NCBI GenBank assembly: GCA_963748925.1
Contig: CAVVKG010000009.1
Location: 923,282-987,281 of the forward strand
Origin: Cryomorpha sp963748925
GTDB lineage: Bacteria; Bacteroidota; Bacteroidia; Flavobacteriales_D; Cryomorphaceae
Direction of reading: 5' to 3'
Length of the DNA stretch: 64,000 bases
Shown here: one piece after another, positions 44,231 to 53,258 of the stretch
Layout: the number at the start of each line of letters is the position of its first letter
How positions within the stretch are numbered: the first letter of the stretch is position 1
Notes under the pieces: model-generated
What the model was told of the DNA's origin: nothing
Databases searched by the model: none
The model's input: only the letters and a program-made list of their open reading frames with translations
Program-made: the position numbers and the translations under genes

Positions 44231-44748
44231 CGATTGCTATACGACTGCCAGTTTTGTCCGAGCAGAATCTCCGCAAGAGTTTCGTGAAAGATTTTTAATT
44301 TTTCGGGCACGTTGTTTCGAGCCATAATTCGCTGATCCTGTCCGTTGTAATTAATCCTTGAAATGGTAGAAGGCAAATCAGAAACTTGCGGATCATTGTA
44401 TTCATTGTTCAAATCAAAATATCCAATCTCAACGGCAGAGTTGTAAATCTTCTCGATCTGCGCCTGAGAGAAAGTAGTGGAATACAAGCCCATCTTTTCA
44501 GCGAAATTAATTCCCTCATAAGTTGAAAAACCACTGGCATAGATTTTAATCTTGTAAACAGGACATCGTCCAAAACAAGGCGTTTTATTAAAAGAAACCA
44601 CCAGGGTGTCTTGAGGTGTAGGTTGCTCTACGACCATCACAATCGTATCGGTAGTTGGCACCTCAGCCTCTTCTTCGGCCGCGGCATTTTTATGATTTTT
44701 ACAGCTTATGGTCGTAACCAATACTGCCAAATAAAGAAATATTTTCAT
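44227..44748 (-). CDS. DUF6438 lipoprotein
   Basis: A 173-residue predicted lipoprotein. Hydrophobic N-terminus and lipobox TISC with Cys16, a Glu/Ala-rich linker, and a domain with the DUF6438 hallmark CFGRCPVYKIKIYASG (near 60-75) plus SRINYNGQDQRI. The family is widespread in Bacteroidota and its role is unknown. The gene starts six bases after the yidC stop and is probably the last gene of a yidC operon; whether it depends on YidC for function is unknown. Confidence 0.82.
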   Translation of the reverse strand: MKIFLYLAVLVTTISCKNHKNAAAEEEAEVPTTDTIVMVVEQPTPQDTLVVSFNKTPCFGRCPVYKIKIYASGFSTYEGINFAEKMGLYSTTFSQAQIEKIYNSAVEIGYFDLNNEYNDPQVSDLPSTISRINYNGQDQRIMARNNVPEKLKIFHETLAEILLGQNWQSYSNR

Positions 44749-44754
44749 CTAGTT

Positions 44755-46638
44755 TTAGGTATTCATCCCACGTTGCTTAGCCATTTCCTCCAACTTTTGC
44801 TGGAACTTTGACTTGCCCTTTTTTCCCTTTTTCTTCTTGTTTTTTGCTATTTGCAATTTGATCTTGTCTTCATCAATAAAGAATTTTTTGATCAGCAACA
44901 TTTGAAGAATCGAAATTACGTTGGCAAGGAAATAGTAATAACTCAACCCTGATGCAAAACCATTAAAGAAAAAGAGCATCATAAAAGGGAAAATATACAT
45001 AATCACCTTCATGTTTGGCATTCCCGGCTGCGACTGCGTAGGCATATTACTGCTGTTGTAAACAGTGTAAATAAGTGTACTGATACACATCAGGATGGTG
45101 AATAAACTCACGTGATCACCATAAAACGGGATGTTGAAGGGCAATGAAGCTATGCTGTCATAAGCGGATAAATCATCTGCCCATAAAAAGGGCTCGTGGC
45201 GAAGCTGTATGCTCGATGGAAAAAACCGAAACATGGCATACAGAATAGGCATTTGTATAATCATTGGAATACAACCGGCAAATGGACTAACTCCCGTTTT
45301 ACGGTAAAGCTCCATAGTGGCCTGCTGCTTTTTCATCGGTTCAGCATCTTTATGCTTCTCGTTTAGCTCATCAATCTCAGGCTTCAAAACCCGCATTTTG
45401 GCGCTACTCAGGTAATTTTTCCACGTAAGTGGCATCAAAATAGTTTTGATGAGAAGTGTTAAGATCAGGATAATAATACCATACGAAAGAGCAGTGTTGC
45501 TTCCCAGCCAGTCGAATATCGGTATAACCAGATACTTATTCACCCATCCAAAAATTCCCCAGCCAAGGTTGATTACCTTGTCGAGCTCCATTCCATAGTC
45601 ACTTAAAACTTTATAGTCGTTTGGTCCCAGGAATAGCTTAGCATCAAAGGCTGTACCCGATCCATTAGACTCAAGTGGAATAATAGCCTTGAAGTATTGA
45701 GACAGACTGTCATTTTCTTCAGGATAAGGGTAGGTTTCTAAATTAGACCCTTTTCCAAAGGGAGCATTTCCAATTAGAATGGCCGAGAAGAAATCTTGCT
45801 TAAATGCAAGCCACTGAAGTTTTTGATCTTCAACTTCTTCTGTATCATCAGCTGTTTCGCTCAGGTAATCTCTACCCTCATCTACTTCCTTAAAGAAAAT
45901 GGTTGAATTGTTTCGCTCCAGCTCAATACCTTTTTCATTCTGGTATGAACTCATCTCCCACACTAACTTAGGAGAAGTAATTACACCACCAACGTCGTAA
46001 AAATTGGTCTTAAAACCGATGTCGTAGCTATCGCCTTTAATGGTATAAATATTTTCAACTTTTCTTCCGTCGGCTAGTTCAAGTGTGTAAGTAATCCTTT
46101 TTGTGTTCTCCCCAGAAATGTTTCCACCTGATGCATCCGTGGAGAAATAAAATTCAGAAGTATTGAAATTTCCCAGAGAAGGATAGGTGAATTCCAATCC
46201 CAGCTTGGCTGTATTTTTATCAAAAAGAACCAGTGGCAATGAGTCGTATGTGGTAAACTCAACCAGCTCTGCTCTCACGGGTATGCCACCTTTATTACTG
46301 AATTTAAGTCGCAGCAAGTCGGTTGTTATTTCAATCTCGTTGGCATCTCCTTGAGAAGACCTAGCCAATACTCCGTACTTAAGCCTCAGCGCCTCGTCTC
46401 TTACTGCATTTTCAACGCTGTCTGGTCGGTTGGCTTCTGGAATTGCATCGACATTTGCCTGTTCTTTTTCAAAAGAATTAACAGATTGCTGTGCTTCTAA
46501 CTCTGCCTGTACCGCACTAATACTGTCTTGTATTCGCTTATTCTCAGCGATTTCAACGTCACTGGGGCTTTGATATATCGTATATGCTACGAGTAGCAAG
46601 CCAATGAGCACCAGTCCTATGACGGAATTCTTATCCAT
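44755..46638 (-). CDS. yidC: Membrane protein insertase YidC
   Basis: A 627-residue inner-membrane insertase that places proteins in the membrane alone or with Sec. N-terminal helix (about 5-17, LVLIGLLLVAYTIYQ), a large periplasmic beta-supersandwich domain (about 85-360), then the five-helix YidC/Oxa1 core (about 380-590) with LIKTILMPLTWKNYLSSAKM, GCIPMIIQMPILYAMFRFFP and PFMMLFFFNGFASGLSYYYF, and a very basic tail (KKKKGKKGKSKFQQK) that can contact the ribosome. Length matches Bacteroidota YidC. It follows pyrG with a 79-base gap holding its own promoter, the gene order often seen in this phylum. Confidence 0.95.
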   Translation of the reverse strand: MDKNSVIGLVLIGLLLVAYTIYQSPSDVEIAENKRIQDSISAVQAELEAQQSVNSFEKEQANVDAIPEANRPDSVENAVRDEALRLKYGVLARSSQGDANEIEITTDLLRLKFSNKGGIPVRAELVEFTTYDSLPLVLFDKNTAKLGLEFTYPSLGNFNTSEFYFSTDASGGNISGENTKRITYTLELADGRKVENIYTIKGDSYDIGFKTNFYDVGGVITSPKLVWEMSSYQNEKGIELERNNSTIFFKEVDEGRDYLSETADDTEEVEDQKLQWLAFKQDFFSAILIGNAPFGKGSNLETYPYPEENDSLSQYFKAIIPLESNGSGTAFDAKLFLGPNDYKVLSDYGMELDKVINLGWGIFGWVNKYLVIPIFDWLGSNTALSYGIIILILTLLIKTILMPLTWKNYLSSAKMRVLKPEIDELNEKHKDAEPMKKQQATMELYRKTGVSPFAGCIPMIIQMPILYAMFRFFPSSIQLRHEPFLWADDLSAYDSIASLPFNIPFYGDHVSLFTILMCISTLIYTVYNSSNMPTQSQPGMPNMKVIMYIFPFMMLFFFNGFASGLSYYYFLANVISILQMLLIKKFFIDEDKIKLQIAKNKKKKGKKGKSKFQQKLEEMAKQRGMNT

Positions 46639-46657
46639 TCTTGTTTATTTAAGGCGA

Positions 46658-46688
46658 CAAAGATAACCGCTTGACGCCAGTAGACAAA
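46658..46688 (-). promoter_or_regulatory. Consensus promoter of yidC
   Basis: On the minus strand TTTG (46688-46685) and TATCTTTG (46665-46658) are 19 bases apart, an exact match to TTG-N19-TAnnTTTG. The yidC ATG is 19 bases downstream. The clearest promoter in the window. Confidence 0.8.
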
Positions 46689-46717
46689 GTTTATTGGATA
46701 AACGGCAGAAATGATTT

Positions 46718-48343
46718 TTAGGCTTTCTCCAATTCTACATCAACCGCTACAGCCGCTTTCACAAATTCAATAAATAATGGATGCGGATTTGCAACAGTGC
46801 TTTTGTACTCAGGGTGAAATTGTACCCCTACAAACCACGGGTGTGAGCTGATTTCGACGATTTCAACAAGGTTGTTGTCTGGGTTTATTCCTGAAGCAAT
46901 CATACCATTTTCTTCAAATTTCTTCAGGTATTTATTGTTGAATTCATAGCGGTGTCGGTGCCTTTCAGATATTTCAGCCGAACCGTAAATTTCTTCAGCA
47001 CGAGTTGAAGGCTTTATAGCACATTTATATGCACCAAGACGCATTGTACCACCCATATCTTTAATAGCCTTTTGATCGGCCATAATATCGATTACAGGAT
47101 CTTTTGTATCGGGATTAATCTCAGTAGTATTTGCTTCTTTTAGACCCAGTACGTTTCGTGCAAATTCAATAACAGCACATTGCATTCCAAGACAGATTCC
47201 CAAAAATGGAAGACCATTTTCGCGGGCGTACTTTATAGCTTGAATTTTACCTTCAATGCCGCGTTCACCAAACCCGGGAGCTACGAGGAGTCCTTTCAGT
47301 GGCTTTAAATGACGACCCACATTTTTCGAATTGATTTCTTCACTATGAAGCCACACGAGGTCTACGCTCACTTCACTTTGTGCTCCGGCATGTATAAACG
47401 ATTCAATGATAGACTTATACGAGTCTTTCAATTCAATATATTTCCCCACAAGACCTATTTTGATAGATGTCTTTGGGTTCTTGTGTCTTTCCAAAAATTG
47501 ATTCCACTTGGTAAGCTCAGCCTCACCCGTAGTATCTAGTCTCAATTTGTCAAGAACCACCTTGTCGAGCTCTTCATTTTGCATGAGCATCGGCACATCG
47601 TAAATGGTTTCTGCATCGATTGATTCTATAACGGCATCTGGAGCGACATTACAGAACTTGGCAATTTTTTGGCGCAACTCTTCAGTGAGTTCATGCTCTG
47701 TACGGCAAACCAAAATATCGGGTTGAACCCCAAGCTCCAAAAGCTGTTTTACGCTGTGCTGTGTAGGCTTGGTTTTAAGTTCTCCGGCTGCGGCCAAATA
47801 AGGAATAAGTGTAAGGTGAATTACAAGGCAATCAGTTCCCATTTCCCACTTGAGCTGACGTACAGTTTCTATGTATGGTAGCGACTCAATATCACCTACA
47901 GTTCCACCTATTTCGGTAATTACAAAGTCGTAGTCGTGGGTGTTTCCAAGAATTTGGATACAGCGCTTAATCTCGTCGGTAATATGTGGTATTACTTGAA
48001 CCGTTTTGCCCAAATAATCTCCACGGCGCTCACGGTTTATTACGTTTTGATAAATGCGGCCGGTGGTGATATTGTTAGCCTGGGAAGTTACGATATTCAA
48101 AAATCGCTCATAGTGTCCCAAATCCAAATCTGTTTCTGCACCGTCTTCTGTTACATAGCATTCCCCGTGCTCATATGGATTTAGAGTTCCAGGGTCTATA
48201 TTAATATATGGATCTAGTTTTTGAATGGTTACAGAATAACCGCGGCCTTGAAGAAGCTTGGCCAATGAGGCGGAAATAATGCCTTTACCTAAGGATGAGG
48301 TAACCCCGCCCGTTACGAAAATATACTTGGTCTTGTGACCCAT
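46718..48343 (-). CDS. pyrG: CTP synthase
   Basis: A 541-residue cytosolic enzyme making CTP from UTP, ATP and glutamine. The N-terminal synthetase domain has KYIFVTGGVTSSLGKG (P-loop) and NPYEHGECYVTEDGAETDLDLGHYERF in part (CTP/UTP site); the C-terminal glutamine amidotransferase has the catalytic Cys in GICLGMQCAVIE and the His-Glu pair in GVQFHPEYKS. I use the ATG at 48343 (MGHKTKYIFVTGG); the frame's first ATG is nine bases earlier. Transcription probably starts from TAACTTTG at 48385-48378. It is regulated in many bacteria by its product CTP; nothing in the leader shows the Gram-positive-type attenuator. Confidence 0.95.
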   Translation of the reverse strand: MGHKTKYIFVTGGVTSSLGKGIISASLAKLLQGRGYSVTIQKLDPYINIDPGTLNPYEHGECYVTEDGAETDLDLGHYERFLNIVTSQANNITTGRIYQNVINRERRGDYLGKTVQVIPHITDEIKRCIQILGNTHDYDFVITEIGGTVGDIESLPYIETVRQLKWEMGTDCLVIHLTLIPYLAAAGELKTKPTQHSVKQLLELGVQPDILVCRTEHELTEELRQKIAKFCNVAPDAVIESIDAETIYDVPMLMQNEELDKVVLDKLRLDTTGEAELTKWNQFLERHKNPKTSIKIGLVGKYIELKDSYKSIIESFIHAGAQSEVSVDLVWLHSEEINSKNVGRHLKPLKGLLVAPGFGERGIEGKIQAIKYARENGLPFLGICLGMQCAVIEFARNVLGLKEANTTEINPDTKDPVIDIMADQKAIKDMGGTMRLGAYKCAIKPSTRAEEIYGSAEISERHRHRYEFNNKYLKKFEENGMIASGINPDNNLVEIVEISSHPWFVGVQFHPEYKSTVANPHPLFIEFVKAAVAVDVELEKA

Positions 48344-48377
48344 GACTGCCAAAATTGAGAAGTGTAACTACGGGGAA

Positions 48378-48385
48378 CAAAGTTA
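48378..48385 (-). promoter_or_regulatory. Probable -7 box of pyrG
   Basis: TAACTTTG on the minus strand fits TAnnTTTG and lies 34 bases before the ATG at 48343. No clear -33 partner. Confidence 0.5.
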
Positions 48386-48457
48386 GCAATAATACCTATG
48401 CACCGAAATGTAGGCTATGCTAATTTTAATATTTAAATACTTTTTCGATTAACAATC

Positions 48458-50818
48458 TTAAAAGCTATACAAAAGACCAAAACTTGGCAATATAGGAAGT
48501 TGATTTACTCGCTCAGCGGTAACACGGTCTACATAGAAAATATTTTCACGGTTGTAAACGTTTGTAACACTCACACTTGCCTCAAGCTTTGAATACTCTG
48601 AAAATTCAAAAGTCTTTTTCAAAGTAAGATCCAATCTGCTGTAATCGGGAAGTTTGCCCTGGTTGAGCCCGGCGTACTGAATTTCAACATTATTTGAGTT
48701 GGTTTCAGTTATATCGGTGTTTATATCGTCCTGCAGTGTTTCACGTAAATAGAATCCCTGATTCTGTGTAAATGGGAAACCACTTCCGTAATTCCACCTT
48801 GCATTTACTTCCCAATCTAGTCTTTTTCCGAAGCGACGCGAAACCAAAAGGTTCACATTGTGTCTTCTATCAAATACCGGATCATAGGCAGTAACGCCAT
48901 CCCATCTATCAACATCGGCAATGGAGTAGACAGCCCAAACATAGTATTTGGAATCTTCATACTTCAGCGTGAAATCAACACCACGCGCCTCACCGCTTTC
49001 AATAATAAAGTCATTTTTCAAAATGTCCGGAGCAACAGGGTCGTCTTGACTAAATATTTTATTTCTGTTGATGTTTGTTAACTGGGTAAAGTTCTTGTAG
49101 TAGCCTTCCAGGTTAATGCTTATTCGATCTGTTAAATCGTATTCTACACCACCTATAACGTGGTAAGCTGTCTGCAAGGGGTTGGTAACGTCTCGTACTG
49201 TACCGTCTTCTCGGGTAAATTGATTTTGGATGTCTTCCGGTGCTACCAAAAAGCCATAGAACAGATTTACAATATCTCGATCTGAGGTGGCGCTGATAAT
49301 GTTCTGAGAGTACAGTCCACCGGCAGCTTTAACCCTTAAATCTTTGGAGATATTGTATTTCACACCAATTCGTGGCTCAGGTCGAAATACTCTTATTGAT
49401 GCATAATATTGAGCTCTGAAACCCAAATCGAGAATCAAGTTATTAAGCTTGAACTTATAGGCAGCAAAACCCGCAAGTTCAGTGCTGTTTTGCTCCTGCG
49501 AAAATTGCTCATCCAGAGGCGTGAAAAACGATAATTCCGTTCCGAAACCGGTGATATCTACACCGTATTTAAACTCATTGTCGCCCTGGAAATACTTAAA
49601 ATTAATCGCGAAGTTAAAGCTATTAATTCCCGATGTACGCGGCTTTAAAAACTGAGGGTTACCACTGTCATCACTTTCTGCTTGAGTGCTTTGTTCAATC
49701 AGCGTTATTTCGTAATCGCTGATGTTAAATTGCCCTTCTACAAGCACTGCTGTTCCTTGGGGCACGAGTACAAAGTTAAGGCCTCCTCCATAAGAGTTCC
49801 AGTCGAGGCTACTCGTTTCCTGAAAGGTCGTAGCATCTTTATAATTGAACCCAAATAGACTGAATTTGCTACCAGTAGAAGCATTAAAGGAAACTTTTCC
49901 GTACAGGTCAGTAAAGCTAAATGGAAGTCCGTCTTCATCTACATAGTCGTAGAATAGCTTTGAGCTTTCATCAAGGTAGGAGTGTTTGGCTGAAAACACA
50001 AAGGACGACGAGCTTTTACCATCATTGGTTTGCCTTTTAATGGGTCCCTCAAGAAGTACATTTGCAGCAAAGGTGCTGGCACCTACTTTTCCTGAAAAGC
50101 GCCGCTTATTTCCATCACGCATGGTAATATCCATAATTGATGAAACCCTGCCACCATGTTCGGCGCCAAATCCACCCGTGTAGATATCTGCGTTTCGAAT
50201 AAGCTCGGTATCAAAAACAGAGAATAGTCCAATACTGTGAAAGGGATTGTAAATAGTCATTCCATCAAGCAAAACTTTATTCTGCACAGGCGATCCACCC
50301 CTGATATAAAGCTGCCCACCTTGATCTCCGGTAAATATTACACCAGGTACAACCTGCAGGTACTGGGCTAAATCTGCGGTTCCCCCAATGGTTGGAATTT
50401 GTTTTATATCTTTTGGTGTAGCCTTGGTTACCGACATGGTAACATTGGTAGTTGCTTCTTGTTTTTCAGCAGATATTTCAACAGTCTGCATTTCTATGCT
50501 CGACTTTTTCAAAAACAATTTTTCTGTCAGAATCCTTTCGCCGTCTATGATAATATTTTTCTTAAGCGTGTCATAGCCAAGGTAGGTTACCTGCAAAACA
50601 TAAGATCCCAGAGGGATTTGAGTAATAGAAAAATAACCGTTTACATCGGTAGAAGCTCCCAGTGAAGTGCCTTGCAAATACACATTTGTAAAAATTACCG
50701 GCTCACCAGAATCTTCCTCGTATACAAATCCGCGTATGGTTCCATTTTGAGCGAAGGCTCCTGAAAGTACTGATATACAAATTATAACGGTGAATAAAAA
50801 TGACTTCATGAATCTCAA
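48458..50818 (-). CDS. TonB-dependent outer-membrane receptor with carboxypeptidase-like domain
   Basis: A 786-residue outer-membrane importer. Signal peptide (about 1-23, ending AFAQ); CarboxypepD_reg-like domain (about 25-110, GTIRGFVYEEDSGEPVIFTNVYL in part); plug domain (about 130-240; KQIPTIGGTADLAQYLQVVPG, LYIRGGSPVQNKVLLDGM and GFGAEHGGRVSSIMDI); and a 22-strand barrel ending LPSFGLLYSF with the terminal Phe. It lacks a SusD-like partner next door, so it is more like a siderophore/other nutrient receptor than a SusC polysaccharide importer; the substrate is unknown. A TATCTTCG box (50841-50834) lies just before the start. Confidence 0.9.
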   Translation of the reverse strand: MRFMKSFLFTVIICISVLSGAFAQNGTIRGFVYEEDSGEPVIFTNVYLQGTSLGASTDVNGYFSITQIPLGSYVLQVTYLGYDTLKKNIIIDGERILTEKLFLKKSSIEMQTVEISAEKQEATTNVTMSVTKATPKDIKQIPTIGGTADLAQYLQVVPGVIFTGDQGGQLYIRGGSPVQNKVLLDGMTIYNPFHSIGLFSVFDTELIRNADIYTGGFGAEHGGRVSSIMDITMRDGNKRRFSGKVGASTFAANVLLEGPIKRQTNDGKSSSSFVFSAKHSYLDESSKLFYDYVDEDGLPFSFTDLYGKVSFNASTGSKFSLFGFNYKDATTFQETSSLDWNSYGGGLNFVLVPQGTAVLVEGQFNISDYEITLIEQSTQAESDDSGNPQFLKPRTSGINSFNFAINFKYFQGDNEFKYGVDITGFGTELSFFTPLDEQFSQEQNSTELAGFAAYKFKLNNLILDLGFRAQYYASIRVFRPEPRIGVKYNISKDLRVKAAGGLYSQNIISATSDRDIVNLFYGFLVAPEDIQNQFTREDGTVRDVTNPLQTAYHVIGGVEYDLTDRISINLEGYYKNFTQLTNINRNKIFSQDDPVAPDILKNDFIIESGEARGVDFTLKYEDSKYYVWAVYSIADVDRWDGVTAYDPVFDRRHNVNLLVSRRFGKRLDWEVNARWNYGSGFPFTQNQGFYLRETLQDDINTDITETNSNNVEIQYAGLNQGKLPDYSRLDLTLKKTFEFSEYSKLEASVSVTNVYNRENIFYVDRVTAERVNQLPILPSFGLLYSF

Positions 50819-50922
50819 ATTGTTTTAAAGCGGCGAAGATAAACATATAAAGCGCTTTAATTTCAGGTTGAAACGCGAATAAACTTCAAGTGCTACTTAA
50901 ATAAGTATATAATCTTTGATGG

Positions 50923-51927
50923 CTAAACTCGCAGCAACCTGCTTACCATCTCTTTTACAAGCTCGCCAGAATCATTTCGGGTAGTCTTAACACCTTTAGA
51001 TTTTAAATCTATATCGTAAAGAATATCAATGCTATCCAAAAGCCTTTGGCTATGGAAATTTCTGGCTGCTTGCTGATAATCCGTCAAAAAGTACGGGTGA
51101 ATTCCCAATGCTCTAGCCATGCTTTGTTTATCGGTCGATTTTACCAGAGCATGGTACGTTATCAGTTTAGTAAAGTATCTATACAATCCTGAAGCAACCG
51201 GAATTACGTGATGCTCCTTTTGATTATTCGCAAAATAGTTTGCTATAAACAAAGCTTTGTAATCATTCCGGGCACCAATCGCATTTTGCAATTCAAAAAT
51301 ATTATAGTCCTTACTTATTCCAATGTGCTTCTGAACAGCATCTTGTGAAATGCTTTCTCCTTTAGGAACGAGTATTTCCAGTTTTTCCAGAGCATTGACC
51401 AGATTACCGAGGTTTGTGCCGATATTTTCACTCAGCATAGCCACAGCACGGGGTTCTATTTCAATTTTTCGGGAAGCACAGTAATTTCCAATCCAGGCCG
51501 GGATATCTTTATCTCTAAGCTTGGGGCTATTAAAATGAACTGCATGTTTCTTTACCAGCTTCAGAAATTTACTTCGGCCATCAAGCTTTTTGCCTTTGTA
51601 ATTTATTACCAGAACGGTTGATTTTACAGGATCGGTAATCAATGTCTCAAGCGCCTCAAAATTTTTCCAGTTTTGCGCCTCTCGAACAATCACCACCTGA
51701 TACTCGGCCATCATAGGATAGCGCTTTACAATAGGTACCAATTCTTCAGGACTGATATCCTGACCATACAGAATGGATTGATTGAATTCCTGTTCGGCTT
51801 CGGTCAAAACATTTTTGGAAATGTAATCGCTTAAAAGATCAATAAAATAGGGCTCTTCGCCATCAAAAAGATAAACGGGAGCATATTTCTTTTGCTTTAA
51901 ATCAGCGAGTATTTTGGTGTGTGACAT
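50923..51927 (-). CDS. holA: DNA polymerase III subunit delta
   Basis: A 334-residue clamp-loader subunit that opens the beta sliding clamp. The N-terminal part reads like HolA: APVYLFDGEEPYFIDLLSDYIS (about 17-37), AEQEFNQSILYG and VIVREAQNWKNFEALE; the middle keeps the lid (ISKDYNIFELQNAIGARND) and the C-terminal collar helices end VKEMVSRLLRV. It has the collapsed, non-catalytic AAA+ fold with no Walker A, as expected for delta. Its start follows the amn stop with no gap, and the order amn-holA with a divergent HsdR_N gene is a gene neighbourhood I recall as common in Bacteroidota. Confidence 0.9.
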   Translation of the reverse strand: MSHTKILADLKQKKYAPVYLFDGEEPYFIDLLSDYISKNVLTEAEQEFNQSILYGQDISPEELVPIVKRYPMMAEYQVVIVREAQNWKNFEALETLITDPVKSTVLVINYKGKKLDGRSKFLKLVKKHAVHFNSPKLRDKDIPAWIGNYCASRKIEIEPRAVAMLSENIGTNLGNLVNALEKLEILVPKGESISQDAVQKHIGISKDYNIFELQNAIGARNDYKALFIANYFANNQKEHHVIPVASGLYRYFTKLITYHALVKSTDKQSMARALGIHPYFLTDYQQAARNFHSQRLLDSIDILYDIDLKSKGVKTTRNDSGELVKEMVSRLLRV

Positions 51928-52698
51928 TTAAAATTTAAGATGTTTTACTGAGCGGCCATCCATGGCGATTTCTTTCATAGCGCCTATTCCAAGTCTTATG
52001 TGGGTTTCAACGTAGGTTCCCGAAACTTTTAAGTCACTTTCAGAAGTTTTTACTCCTTCGGGTACCATCGGTTGATCTGAAACAAGTAGAATGGCACCTG
52101 TTGGAATCTTATTGGCAAATCCGACTACAAAAATAGTAGCTGTTTCCATATCTACCGCCATGCATCTCGACTTTCTTAGATATTTTTTGAACTTTTCGTC
52201 GTGTTCCCATACTCTTCTATTGGTGGTGTAGACGGTTCCGGTCCAGTAGTCAAAGCCCATATCGCGAATGGTACTTGATACTGCGCGCTGTAGCATAAAC
52301 GAGGGCAATGCCGGAACCTCTGCGGGCAAGTAGTCCAGGCTGGTTCCCTCCCCGCGAATGGCTGCAATGGGAAGGATGAAATCGCCTACCTGATTCTTCT
52401 TTTTAAGGCCACCACATTTACCGAGAAATAAAACAGCTTTTGGTTTAATTGCGCTGAGAAGATCCATAATAGTTGCTGCCATGGCACTTCCCATACTGAA
52501 GTTTATAATACTCAACTCGCCGGTATGTGCGCTCATCATGGGTTTGTCTAATCCACGCACCTCTACTTCGTGGATTGCTGCAAAGCGGTCAACATATTTG
52601 TCAAAATTGGTGAGCAAAATATATTGGCCAAACTCATCGAGGTTTACTCCGGTGTAGCGCGGTAACCAGTTTTCTACTATTTCCTTTTTTGTCTTCAT
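51928..52698 (-). CDS. amn: AMP nucleosidase
   Basis: A 256-residue enzyme of the nucleoside phosphorylase superfamily that hydrolyses AMP to adenine and ribose-5-phosphate, important in purine balance. Landmarks: ENWLPRYTGVNLDEFGQYILLTNF near 7-30, INFSMGSAMAATIMDLL, KAVLFLGKCGGLKK (phosphate-site Gly motif) and VDMETATIFVVGF (Glu contacting ribose). I choose the ATG at 52698 (MKTKKEIVENW) because family members begin there; longer frames from 52764 and 52803 carry atypical extra residues and run into the divergent promoter. It overlaps nothing and precedes holA immediately. Confidence 0.86.
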   Translation of the reverse strand: MKTKKEIVENWLPRYTGVNLDEFGQYILLTNFDKYVDRFAAIHEVEVRGLDKPMMSAHTGELSIINFSMGSAMAATIMDLLSAIKPKAVLFLGKCGGLKKKNQVGDFILPIAAIRGEGTSLDYLPAEVPALPSFMLQRAVSSTIRDMGFDYWTGTVYTTNRRVWEHDEKFKKYLRKSRCMAVDMETATIFVVGFANKIPTGAILLVSDQPMVPEGVKTSESDLKVSGTYVETHIRLGIGAMKEIAMDGRSVKHLKF

Positions 52699-52778
52699 AT
52701 CTTCTTTAGCTTCTTGTTTTTGATCGTAGTATCTTTTGAATAATATGACTTTTATATCATTCATTCGCCGGCATCCTT

Positions 52779-52786
52779 TACTTTTA
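52779..52786 (+). promoter_or_regulatory. -7-like box almost abutting the HsdR_N start
   Basis: TACTTTTA lies seven bases before the ATG at 52794, so the transcript would be leaderless or nearly so. The same TTACTTTTACCG string occurs before the glycosyltransferase at 57254. Confidence 0.5.
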
Positions 52787-52793
52787 CCGCCTA

Positions 52794-53249
52794 ATGCAGG
52801 CACTTAATCTTCCACCATATCCGTTTAAAATCGTAGAAGAATCCGGTAAACATAAGATTTTCGATCCGGTAAGGCGAAAATACTTGATTCTAACTCCTGA
52901 AGAATGGGTGCGACAACATTTTATTCAATTTCTTATTTTAAAAAAAGGCTTCCCTAAGGGTCTGTTTAAAATTGAAGGTGGCGTTTCTCACCATCAGCGT
53001 AAGGGGCGGTATGATGTTATGGTGGCAAACCGTCAAGGCAAGCCGCTAATGCTGATTGAATGCAAAGCCCCTTCAGTAGTTATTACTCAAGAAACTTTCT
53101 ATCAGATAGCTCGTTATAATACAGAAATGCAAGTGCCTTACCTGGCTGTAACCAATGGTTTGCAACACTATTTTATACAGATAGATTTACAAGCTAAGCA
53201 ACTTAATTATTTAGATGAGCTACCCGATTATCAGTACCTTGCAGATTAA
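52794..53249 (+). CDS. Standalone HsdR_N-type (type I restriction R-subunit N-domain) nuclease-like protein
   Basis: A 151-residue protein equal to the N-terminal nuclease domain of type I restriction HsdR, without helicase motors. It has the PD-(D/E)xK core: GRYDVMVANRQGKPLMLIECKAPS, with the Asp, Glu and Lys (ECK) in place, preceded by HHQRKGR. In type I systems this domain cuts DNA; the freestanding Bacteroidota version next to holA has no known function, and no HsdM or HsdS is nearby, so it is not evidence for a restriction system. A role in DNA replication or repair is a guess from context. Confidence 0.83.
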   Translation: MQALNLPPYPFKIVEESGKHKIFDPVRRKYLILTPEEWVRQHFIQFLILKKGFPKGLFKIEGGVSHHQRKGRYDVMVANRQGKPLMLIECKAPSVVITQETFYQIARYNTEMQVPYLAVTNGLQHYFIQIDLQAKQLNYLDELPDYQYLAD

Positions 53250-53258
53250 TTCTTTATA

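Noticed and set aside
48458..50818. SusC-type polysaccharide utilisation locus
   Set aside because: No SusD-like gene or glycoside hydrolase lies next to the TonB-dependent receptor.
52794..53249. Type I restriction system
   Set aside because: Only the HsdR N-terminal domain is present; there is no HsdM, HsdS or helicase part, and similar freestanding genes occur beside holA in related bacteria.
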